Source: Actinocorallia populi
GTDB taxonomy: Bacteria > Actinomycetota > Actinomycetes > Streptosporangiales > Streptosporangiaceae
Length of the DNA: 64,000 nucleotides
Assembly: GCF_002995495.1 (NCBI RefSeq)
Contig: NZ_PVZV01000013.1
Span: forward strand, 62,001 to 126,000
Reading direction: 5' to 3'
The notes beneath the pieces were generated by a model. That model saw only the letters and a list, made by a program, of their open reading frames with translations, was not told the DNA's origin and searched no databases. The position numbers and the translations under genes were made by a program. This document shows, piece by piece, positions 50,059 through 56,879 of this stretch. Every line of letters begins with the position of its first letter. The stretch's first letter is position 1.

Positions 50059-50488
50059 GCACCACTCCGCTTCGCCGGGGGACGGAAGGCCGGATCAAGA
50101 GTCCCACAGGAGCCGTGCGAGCGGGGGGCGTCGAACGCCGGGCTGTGGATGAAGCGGCTTCCGGATGGCCGTCTTCAGCACTCATGACGAATCTGCGGTC
50201 ATGCACCAGTCAGATCCAGCGGATCGGCGGTGGCTTTCCGCTCCGGGAACGGTGTTTGATCTTCCGGGAAAAGGGTAGCCCCGGTCCCCATGCCTCTTGA
50301 TCACGCACTTCGCGCGAATGCCCGGGGTACCATCTCCGGAAGCGTAGAAAACCGGTCAATTTCCTACACTCGGTTACGAGAGTGCGTCAGGTACTGGAAT
50401 CCATTGACGTGAGGTTGTCAAGACCGCAAGCATGGTCGCTCCGGCCGTTTTGCAGAGTGCTCGGATACCCCCCGGAGTGGCCAGAGCG
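50059..50488. promoter_or_regulatory. Large divergent control region between eccC and the Tad-like operon
   Basis: About 430 bases with no gene. Two dyads stand out: CATGAC-N9-GTCATG (50183-50203) and TTGAC-N8-GTCAA (50404-50421). The second also contains TTGACG as a possible -35, with AAGCAT (50428-50433) 18 bases on. TACACT near 50364 is another candidate -10. The part from 50330 to 50425 is AT-richer. Individual sites are weak. Confidence 0.45.
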
Positions 50489-51280
50489 ATGAGGACCAGT
50501 CAGCCAAGTCAGCCGACCGGCACCAACAACACCGGCCCCCGCGGGCTCGGCACGGGCCTCGCCGCCTCCGCCGGGCAGCGGCTGCCGGTGCCGCCCCGGG
50601 AGCGCAAGCCCGCGCTGGCGGCCCTGGCGGTGCTGCTCATCCTCGGCGGAGCGCTGGTCAGCGCCTACCTCGTCATCCAGAGCGGCGACCGCGTCTCGGC
50701 GATCGCCGTCAACGCGCCGGTCGCCGCCGGCGAGCGGATCCCGGCGACCGCCCTCAAGGAGGTGTCCATCGGTGACACCGGCATCGAGTACGTGCGCTGG
50801 AGCGAGCTCGACAAGGTGACCCAGACCTACGCCAAGGTGCCGCTGACCCCCGGGGCGCTGCTCGTCAGCGAGATGACGAGCCAGGTGCCGGACACCACCA
50901 AGGGCCGGGTCATCGTCGGCCTGTCGCTGAAGGCGGGCCAGGTGCCCAGCCAGGGCCTGGAGATGGGCCAGACGCTCGCCCTCTACGCGGTCGGCGGGCG
51001 CGAGTCGGGCGTCAAGCCCGGCACGCTCCTGGCGGCCGACGCCGTGGTGCGCGAGGTGCCGGGTTCGTCGTCGGACGACTCGGAGCTGTCGGCCCGCATG
51101 AAGTCGTCCACCGAGGTCAGGGTCTCGGTCGAGGTGCTGCCCGAGCAGGCGCCCGCCGTCACCCAGGCCGCCTCGGCCGGTGACGTCGCGGTCGCGATCG
51201 TCCCGCCGGGCACCGCGGTGCCGCAGACCCCGGCCCCCGCCAAGCCCCAGACCAAGCCCACGACCAAGCCGGGCGGGTGA
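50489..51280 (+). CDS. SAF-domain pilus assembly protein, CpaB/RcpC-like
   Basis: A 263-residue protein. A basic N-terminal tail (about 1-48) precedes one transmembrane helix (about 50-70, LAALAVLLILGGALVSAYLVI), then an external SAF domain (about 75-140, with NAPVAAGERIPATALKEVSI and PLTPGALLVSEM) and a CpaB-like C-terminal domain (to about 240), ending in a Pro/Lys/Thr-rich tail. In Tad systems CpaB/RcpC is a periplasmic assembly protein. First gene of the operon. ATG 50489 is preferred; GTG 50477 is possible. No ideal ribosome-binding site is seen for either. Confidence 0.8.
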   Translation: MRTSQPSQPTGTNNTGPRGLGTGLAASAGQRLPVPPRERKPALAALAVLLILGGALVSAYLVIQSGDRVSAIAVNAPVAAGERIPATALKEVSIGDTGIEYVRWSELDKVTQTYAKVPLTPGALLVSEMTSQVPDTTKGRVIVGLSLKAGQVPSQGLEMGQTLALYAVGGRESGVKPGTLLAADAVVREVPGSSSDDSELSARMKSSTEVRVSVEVLPEQAPAVTQAASAGDVAVAIVPPGTAVPQTPAPAKPQTKPTTKPGG

Positions 51281-51284
51281 GCCG

Positions 51285-52172
51285 GTGGCACTCATCGCGC
51301 TGGCCGCCGACAAGGGCGCGCCCGGGGTGACCACCGCCGCGGTGGCCCTCGGCGCCGTCTGGCCGCGCCCCGTCATGGTCGCCGAGTGCGACCCGGCGGG
51401 CGGCGACCTCGTCTACCGCCTGCCCGGCGAGCACGGCATGCTCGACCCGGCCAGGGGCATGCTCTCGCTGGCCACCGAGGCCCGCCGCGGCCTGCGCCCC
51501 GAGCAGATCGCCCCGCACACCCAGCGGCTGGTCGGCGGTCTGGACGTGCTGGTCGGGCTGACCAACGCCGAGCAGTCCAAGGGCCTGGACTGGCTGTGGA
51601 GTCCGCTGGGCCGCTCGTTCGCGATCCTGCCGGGCGTGGACGTGCTGGCCGACTGCGGCAGGCTCGGCCCCGGCTCGTCGCCGCTGGACCTGCTGCGCGA
51701 GGCCGACCTGGTCGTCCTGGTCACGCACGCCACCCTCGAGCACGTCGCGCACCTGCGCGAACGCGTCTCCCAGCTGTCGGCGGACCTGCCGCAGCAGCGC
51801 GCCCAGATCGGCGTGGTGGTGGTCGCCGACCCGCGCGGCTACCGCGGCTCGCTGACCGAGGTCGAGCGGGTGCTGGCGCAGTCGAAACTGCCCGCCGCGG
51901 TGCTCGGCGGGCTGGCCTACGACCCCAAGGGCGCGCAGATGCTGCGCGGCGAGTGGGGCGGCAGGCTCGACAAGTCGCTGCTCATCCGCTCGGCGCGCGA
52001 GCTGGCCGGCAACCTCATGCAGCGCCCCGTGCTGGAACGCCCGGCGCCGTCCGCCGCCAACCCCGCGGTGGTGGCCGACCCGCGGTACTCCACCGGCCCG
52101 CAGGGCTTCACGCAGCCCGGTCCCCGGCAGTCGGGATCGCACCAGATCCTGGGCGACCGGAGGGGGATCTAG
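51285..52172 (+). CDS. CpaE/TadZ-like ParA/MinD-family ATPase
   Basis: A 295-residue P-loop protein of the ParA/MinD class, probably the localisation factor of the pilus. The deviant Walker region reads ADKGAPGVTTAAVALG near residues 7-21, so the signature first Lys is kept but the Lys that normally precedes Thr is Val. The switch I/II equivalents are AECDPAGGDLVYRL and VLADCGRLGPGSSP. ATPase activity may be reduced, as in some TadZ/CpaE proteins. The C-terminus (about 255-295) is a Pro/Gly/Gln-rich tail. The GTG lies 4 bases after the preceding stop, and the stop abuts the next ATG. Confidence 0.82.
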   Translation: MALIALAADKGAPGVTTAAVALGAVWPRPVMVAECDPAGGDLVYRLPGEHGMLDPARGMLSLATEARRGLRPEQIAPHTQRLVGGLDVLVGLTNAEQSKGLDWLWSPLGRSFAILPGVDVLADCGRLGPGSSPLDLLREADLVVLVTHATLEHVAHLRERVSQLSADLPQQRAQIGVVVVADPRGYRGSLTEVERVLAQSKLPAAVLGGLAYDPKGAQMLRGEWGGRLDKSLLIRSARELAGNLMQRPVLERPAPSAANPAVVADPRYSTGPQGFTQPGPRQSGSHQILGDRRGI

Positions 52173-53477
52173 ATGGACCACGTCCTGGTCAAGCGGCTGC
52201 GCCAGGAGGTCGGCGACCGGCTGGCCCACCAGCGCCGGCTCGACGCCGCCTCGGGCCTGCCGCCCATGTCCACCGAGGACGAGCGGCAGTTCGCCCGCGC
52301 GCTCATCGCCCAGGTGCTGGAGGAGCACGCCCGCTCGGAGATCGGCTACGGGCGCCGCCCGCCGACCGCCGAGGAGGAGGAGGAGTACGCCGCGGGCATC
52401 CACGCCGCGCTGTTCGGCGTCGGCCGCCTCCAGCCGCTCCTGGAGGACCATGAGATCGAGAACATCGACATCAACGGCTGCGACCGGGTGTTCCTGTCCT
52501 ACTCCGACGGCCGCGAGGTGATGGCCGAGCCGGTCGCCGACTCCGACGAGGAGCTGGTCGAGCTCATCCAGATCCTGGCCGCCTACTCGGGCCTGTCGTC
52601 GCGCCCGTTCGACACCGCCAACCCGCAGCTGGACCTGCGGCTGCCGGACGGCTCCCGGCTCTCGGCCGTCATGGACGTCACGCAGCGGCCCGCGCTGTCG
52701 ATCCGGCGCGCCCGCCTGGGCAAGGTGTTCCTGGACGACCTGGTCGGCAACGGCACGGTCTCCACGGAGCTGGCGGCGTTCTTCCGCGCCGCGGTCGCCG
52801 CCCGCAAGAACATCATGATCTCCGGGGCCACCAACGCCGGCAAGACGACGCTGCTGCGCGCGGTCGCCAACGAGATCCAGCCGCACGAGCGGCTCATCAC
52901 CGTCGAGCGCGCGCTGGAGCTGGGCCTGGAGCAGTTCCCCGAGCTGCACCCCAACGTGGTCGCCTTCGAGCAGCGGCTGCCCAACTCCGAGGGCCAGGGC
53001 GCGATCTCGATGGCCGAGCTGGTGCGCCGCTCGCTGCGCATGAACCCCTCCCGCGTCATCGTCGGCGAGGTGCTGGGCGACGAGATCGTCACCATGCTCA
53101 ACGCGATGACCCAGGGCAACGACGGCTCCCTGTCGACGATCCACGCCAACTCCTCGATGGAGGTCTTCAACCGCATCGCCACCTACGCGATCCAGTCGGA
53201 GGAGCGGCTGCCGATCGAGGCCACCCACATGCTCATCGCGGGCGCCATCGACTTCGTCGTCTTCATCGACAAGCGCAACGACTACCACCGGGGCGGCCGG
53301 CTGCGCCGGTTCGTCTCCAGCGTCCGCGAGGTGACCGGCTGCGACGGGCGGGTCCTGTCGTCGGAGATCTTCGCGCCCGACTCCGGCGGCCTGGCCAGGG
53401 TCCACGCGCCCATCGCCTGCGCCGACGAGCTCGCCGAGTTCGGCTACGACCAGGCGGGGACGGTGAGGTGGCAGTGA
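52173..53477 (+). CDS. Pilus assembly ATPase, CpaF/TadA-like
   Basis: A 434-residue type II/IV secretion-type hexameric ATPase powering pilus assembly. N-terminal domain to about 190; Walker A SGATNAGKTT at 217-226 (Lys224); Asp box near MNPSRVIVGEVLGDE; Walker B and His box in TQGNDGSLSTIHANSS. This order is diagnostic of the CpaF/TadA branch. It follows the CpaE-like gene without a gap and overlaps the TadB-like gene by 10 bases. In the Tad system it works with the TadB and TadC inner-membrane platform encoded next. Confidence 0.93.
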   Translation: MDHVLVKRLRQEVGDRLAHQRRLDAASGLPPMSTEDERQFARALIAQVLEEHARSEIGYGRRPPTAEEEEEYAAGIHAALFGVGRLQPLLEDHEIENIDINGCDRVFLSYSDGREVMAEPVADSDEELVELIQILAAYSGLSSRPFDTANPQLDLRLPDGSRLSAVMDVTQRPALSIRRARLGKVFLDDLVGNGTVSTELAAFFRAAVAARKNIMISGATNAGKTTLLRAVANEIQPHERLITVERALELGLEQFPELHPNVVAFEQRLPNSEGQGAISMAELVRRSLRMNPSRVIVGEVLGDEIVTMLNAMTQGNDGSLSTIHANSSMEVFNRIATYAIQSEERLPIEATHMLIAGAIDFVVFIDKRNDYHRGGRLRRFVSSVREVTGCDGRVLSSEIFAPDSGGLARVHAPIACADELAEFGYDQAGTVRWQ

Positions 53478-54394
53478 TCCTCGACCTGGACGTCGTCCTC
53501 GCGCTGTTCGCCGGCGGCATCGCCGCGGCCGGGCTGGTCCTGCTGGTGATGGCGGTGCGGGGCCTGCCCGCGCGGCCGGGGCGGCGCACCCCGCGCTCCC
53601 GCGAGGAGCTCATCAGGGCGGTCACCACCCGGACGGGCGTCGCGATCATCGCCGGGGTGACGGCGCTCGTGGTCACCCGCTGGGTGGTCGTCGCGGGCGG
53701 CATCGCGCTGCTGGTGCTGGGCTGGGAGAGCGTGGCGGGCGGCGCGGCCGAGGAGCGCCGCGCCATGGCCCGGCTGGAGGGCCTGGCGTCCTGGGCGGAG
53801 TCGCTGCGCGACACCATCGCCGGCGCGGTCGGCCTGGAGCAGGCCATCCCCGCCTCGGTGCGGGCCGCGGCCCCGGCGCTGCAGCCGCCGCTGCGCGCGC
53901 TGGTCGACCGGATGCACACCCGGGTCCCGCTGCCCGAGGCGCTGCGCCGGTTCGCCGACGACCTCGACGACTCCTCGGCGGACCTCATCGTCGCGGCGCT
54001 GATCCTCAACGCGCGGCTGCGCGGGCCCGGCCTGCGCGAGATGCTCGGCGCGCTGGCCACCTCGGCCCGCACCGAGCTGGAGATGCGCCGCAGGGTGTCG
54101 GCCTACCGCGCGTCCACCCGGCGCAGCGTCCAGATCGTCGTGACGTTCTCGGTCGGGTTCGCTCTGGTGCTGACCGTCCTCAACCCCGGTTACGTGGAGC
54201 CCTACGGCACGTTCATGGGCCAGGTCGTGCTGACCGCGGTGGTCGGCCTGTACGCGCTCGGGTTCTTCTGGTTGCGCCGCCTGGCCAAGTTCCAGCTGCC
54301 GCAGCGGCTGCTGGGCGACACCGATACGGCCGTCGCCGAGGCGGAGCGGCCGCTGCGCGGCAGGGCCGCGATGGACGCGGGGGTGGGCCGGTGA
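53468..54394 (+). CDS. TadB-like inner-membrane platform protein (type II secretion F)
   Basis: A 308-residue integral membrane protein of the GspF/TadB family. Helices at about 6-25 and 58-80, the cytoplasmic T2SSF domain at about 90-230 (WAESLRDTIAGAVGLEQAI, LRRFADDLDDSSADLIVAALILNARLRGPGLREMLGALA, in blocks), and two C-terminal helices at about 220-240 and 255-275. The GTG start overlaps cpaF by 10 bases; the stop overlaps tadC as GTGA. Such tight overlaps imply stoichiometric production of ATPase and platform. Confidence 0.9.
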   Translation: MAVILDLDVVLALFAGGIAAAGLVLLVMAVRGLPARPGRRTPRSREELIRAVTTRTGVAIIAGVTALVVTRWVVVAGGIALLVLGWESVAGGAAEERRAMARLEGLASWAESLRDTIAGAVGLEQAIPASVRAAAPALQPPLRALVDRMHTRVPLPEALRRFADDLDDSSADLIVAALILNARLRGPGLREMLGALATSARTELEMRRRVSAYRASTRRSVQIVVTFSVGFALVLTVLNPGYVEPYGTFMGQVVLTAVVGLYALGFFWLRRLAKFQLPQRLLGDTDTAVAEAERPLRGRAAMDAGVGR

Positions 54395-55341
54395 CCGGGG
54401 CGATGCTGGCCGGGGCCGTCGTCGGGCTCGGCCTGTTCACGCTGCTGCGGGCGCTCTTCCCGGCCCGCCGCGGGCTGCGGGCGCGCCTGTCGGAGTACGA
54501 CGAGGTCGCCAGGCGCGCGCAGCCCGGCAAGGCGCCCCTGCGTCCCCAGATCCCCATCAAGTCTCCGAAACCTGATGACGCGGACGGCACGGAGAAGCGC
54601 ACGGACCGGATCCAGACGGAGCTGGGCCGCTCCCTGGCCCGGTTCTGCGAGGAGCGCGGCTGGGAGCTGCGCAGCACCCGCGCCGACCTGGCGATCCTGG
54701 GCCGCGACTACGAGACGTACCTGGCGAGCAAGGTGCTCACGCCGATCGTGGCGCTGGCGTTCACCCCGGTGTTCATGGTGCTGGTGATGTTCGCGGGCGG
54801 GATCTCGCTGAGCATCCCGCTGTGGGCGGGCCTGGCCTTCGCCGGGGCGGCGTTCTTCTTCCCCGACCTCCAGCTCAGGCAGGCCGCGGCCGAGGCGCGC
54901 GAGGACTTCCGGCACGTGGTCGGCGCGTTCCTCGACCTGGTGGCGATGAACCTGGCCGGGGGCCGCGGGGTGCCCGAGGCGCTGATGACGGCCTCGCAGG
55001 TCGGCTCCGGCTGGCCGATGCTGCGCATCCGCGAGACGCTGGCCAACGCGCGCATCGCCGGCATGACGCCCTGGCAGGCACTGGGTGTGCTGGGGGAGGA
55101 GATCAACGTCGCGGAGCTGGCCGACCTGGCCGCCGCGCTCGCGCTGGTCGCCGACGACGGGGCCAAGGTGCGCCAGTCGCTCTCGGCGCGGGCGGGCTCG
55201 ATGCGCAGCCGGGAGATCTCCGCCATCGAAGGCAGGGCCGGACAGAACTCGCAGACCATGCTCATCGCCCAGCTCTCCTTCTGCCTGGGCTTCCTCGTCT
55301 TCCTGATCTACCCGTCGGCCGTGCAGGTCATCAGTTTCTAG
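54391..55341 (+). CDS. TadC-like inner-membrane platform protein (type II secretion F)
   Basis: A 316-residue partner of the TadB-like protein. Helices at about 3-22, 115-135 and 140-160, with the T2SSF domain at about 165-290 (HVVGAFLDLVAMNLAGGRGVPEALMTAS, QALGVLGEEINVAELADLAAALALVADDGAKVRQSLSARA, in blocks) and a last helix at about 290-312. The charged segment at 45-75 is poorly conserved in appearance. The GTG start overlaps the upstream stop; AGGAGG just after its stop serves the pilin gene. Confidence 0.9.
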   Translation: MTGAMLAGAVVGLGLFTLLRALFPARRGLRARLSEYDEVARRAQPGKAPLRPQIPIKSPKPDDADGTEKRTDRIQTELGRSLARFCEERGWELRSTRADLAILGRDYETYLASKVLTPIVALAFTPVFMVLVMFAGGISLSIPLWAGLAFAGAAFFFPDLQLRQAAAEAREDFRHVVGAFLDLVAMNLAGGRGVPEALMTASQVGSGWPMLRIRETLANARIAGMTPWQALGVLGEEINVAELADLAAALALVADDGAKVRQSLSARAGSMRSREISAIEGRAGQNSQTMLIAQLSFCLGFLVFLIYPSAVQVISF

Positions 55342-55350
55342 GAGGTCTCC

Positions 55351-55548
55351 ATGCATCAGCTCGACTACCTGCGAACGCTGCTCGCGGTCCGGATGGACCG
55401 GCTCCGTGCGGAGGAGGACCGCAGCACCGGCGCGTCCGCCATCGAATGGGCCATCATCACCGGCCTGATCGCGGCGATCACGCTGGCCATCGCGGTCACC
55501 ATCCGCAACGCCATCGAAGGTGCCGCCAACAACATCCAGACCCAGTAA
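55351..55548 (+). CDS. Flp-type pilin
   Basis: A 65-residue prepilin. A charged leader (about 1-30) ends in Gly, followed by ASAIEWAIITGLIAAITLAI: a type IVb/Flp processing site with Glu at mature position 5 and a single hydrophobic stretch. The mature pilin would be about 36 residues. Strong AGGAGG ribosome-binding site before the ATG, the best in the operon, fitting a highly expressed structural subunit. No prepilin peptidase (TadV/CpaA) gene is present in the window. Confidence 0.9.
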   Translation: MHQLDYLRTLLAVRMDRLRAEEDRSTGASAIEWAIITGLIAAITLAIAVTIRNAIEGAANNIQTQ

Positions 55549-55552
55549 CCCG

Positions 55553-55984
55553 ATGGCAGTCCCCGCCAGGAAGGACCGGGGCGCCACGGCGATGGAGTGG
55601 GCGCTGCTCACGCCGATCATCCTGCTCGTCATCCTGCTGTGCATCCAGTTCATGATGGTGTACCACGCCAACCACATCGCGCTGGCCGCGGCGCAGTCGG
55701 GTTCCCGCGCGGCCCGCGAGGCGGGTCCGGGAGGGGGCTGGGAGGGCGTCGGCGACGCGGCGGCCCGCAACACGGTGGCGCAGCTCGGCCCCGGAGCGCT
55801 GCTGCTGACGGGCGTCACGCCGTACGGGGACGGCGTCTACGACCGCGGTTTCGAGGTGACCGGGACCGCCAAGGCCGTCATCCCGTGGATGACGTTCACG
55901 GTCACCAAGCGCGCCGTCGGCCCGGTGGAGTGCTTCCGCCCGGACGTCGGCGAGGCCAAGGTCTGCGAGGAGGACGCCGGATGA
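55553..55984 (+). CDS. TadE-like minor pseudopilin
   Basis: A 143-residue protein. After a basic leader (about 1-9) comes GATAMEWALLTPIILLVILL, again with Glu at position 5 after the Gly cleavage site and a hydrophobic helix (about 14-36). The external domain has LAAAQSGSRAAREAG after the helix, the TadE-like pattern, and two Cys near the C-terminus (VECFRPD and AKVCEED) that may form a disulfide. It starts 4 bases after the pilin stop and its stop overlaps the next ATG. Confidence 0.87.
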   Translation: MAVPARKDRGATAMEWALLTPIILLVILLCIQFMMVYHANHIALAAAQSGSRAAREAGPGGGWEGVGDAAARNTVAQLGPGALLLTGVTPYGDGVYDRGFEVTGTAKAVIPWMTFTVTKRAVGPVECFRPDVGEAKVCEEDAG

Positions 55985-56439
55985 GACGCCGGACGCGCCG
56001 CCGCGGCGACCGCGGCGGCATGACGCTGGAGCTGGTGCTCCTTGCGCCCGTGCTGGTGCTGCTGTTCCTCTTCCTCGCGCTGGTCGGACGGCTGGTGAAC
56101 GTGCAGAGCCAGCTCGACGGAGCCGCGCGCGACGGCGCCAGGGCCGCCTCGGTCGCCCGCAGCGAGGGCGACGCCCAGGCGTTCGCCGTCGAGGCCGTCG
56201 ACCAGTCGCTGGGCGGCGCCAGCTTCTGCCTGGGCGACGCCGCGCAGACGGAGGTCGACCTCGGCGGCTGGGAGCCCGGCGGCCAGGTGACCGTGACCGT
56301 CACCTGCCAGACCGACCTGACCGGCCTGGACCTGGTGCCGTTCGCGGGCAACCCGGAGAAGACCGGGACGGCCTCCGCCCCGATCGACACCTACCGGCGC
56401 ATGGACTGCGGCGGAGCACCCTGCGAGGTACCCGAATGA
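55981..56439 (+). CDS. TadE/TadF-like minor pseudopilin
   Basis: A 152-residue protein with a very basic leader (MRRRTRRRGDRG) followed by GMTLELVLLAPVLVLLFLFLALV; cleavage between the two glycines would place Glu at position 5. The helix is followed by QSQLDGAARDGARAASVARS, as in TadE proteins. Four Cys in the external domain (FCLGD, TCQTD, MDCGG, PCEVP). ATGA overlaps link it to both neighbours. Confidence 0.85.
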   Translation: MRRRTRRRGDRGGMTLELVLLAPVLVLLFLFLALVGRLVNVQSQLDGAARDGARAASVARSEGDAQAFAVEAVDQSLGGASFCLGDAAQTEVDLGGWEPGGQVTVTVTCQTDLTGLDLVPFAGNPEKTGTASAPIDTYRRMDCGGAPCEVPE

Positions 56440-56879
56440 ACGTGAGGGCCGTGGAGCCGGAACGTGCGGCACGGCGCGGGGACCGCGGCACGTTCAGCAT
56501 GTTCACCGTGCTGTTCATCCCGATGGTGCTGCTCTTCGCCGGCCTGCTGTTCGACGGCGGCCTGGCGATCCACGCCCGCCAGCGCGCCCTGGACATCGCC
56601 GAGCAGGCCGCCCGCGCGGGCGCCGACGAGATCGATGTCGAGGTGCTGCGCGACACCGGAGAACCGGTCCTGGAGGACGGTGCCTGCGGCCGGGCTCTGG
56701 AGTTCGTCGCCACGTTCGACGCGAACGGCTACGACGGCGGCTGCGCGCTGACCGGCGCGGACGAGGTCACCGTCCAGGTCGCCAAGCAGGTGGACACCAT
56801 TTTCCTTGGCCTGATCGGAGTGAACGCGTTTACCATCGAGATCGAGGCCTCGGCACATCCGGAAGACGGGGCGGACTGA
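56436..56879 (+). CDS. TadG-related pilus protein
   Basis: A 147-residue protein: basic leader, hydrophobic segment FSMFTVLFIPMVLLFAGLLF (about 20-40), then GGLAIHARQRALDIAEQAARAGA, the typical TadG-like continuation. Unlike the three preceding proteins it has no Glu5 after the Gly, so it is probably not a prepilin-peptidase substrate. Two Cys (GACGRA and GGCALT). The start overlaps the upstream stop (ATGA), and its stop directly abuts the next gene's GTG. Confidence 0.85.
   Translation: MNVRAVEPERAARRGDRGTFSMFTVLFIPMVLLFAGLLFDGGLAIHARQRALDIAEQAARAGADEIDVEVLRDTGEPVLEDGACGRALEFVATFDANGYDGGCALTGADEVTVQVAKQVDTIFLGLIGVNAFTIEIEASAHPEDGAD

Noticed and set aside
50228-50280. TTCC/GGAA-rich motifs near the eccC start as a paired operator
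   Set aside because: The two copies differ in spacing and length, and similar strings are common in this GC-rich DNA.
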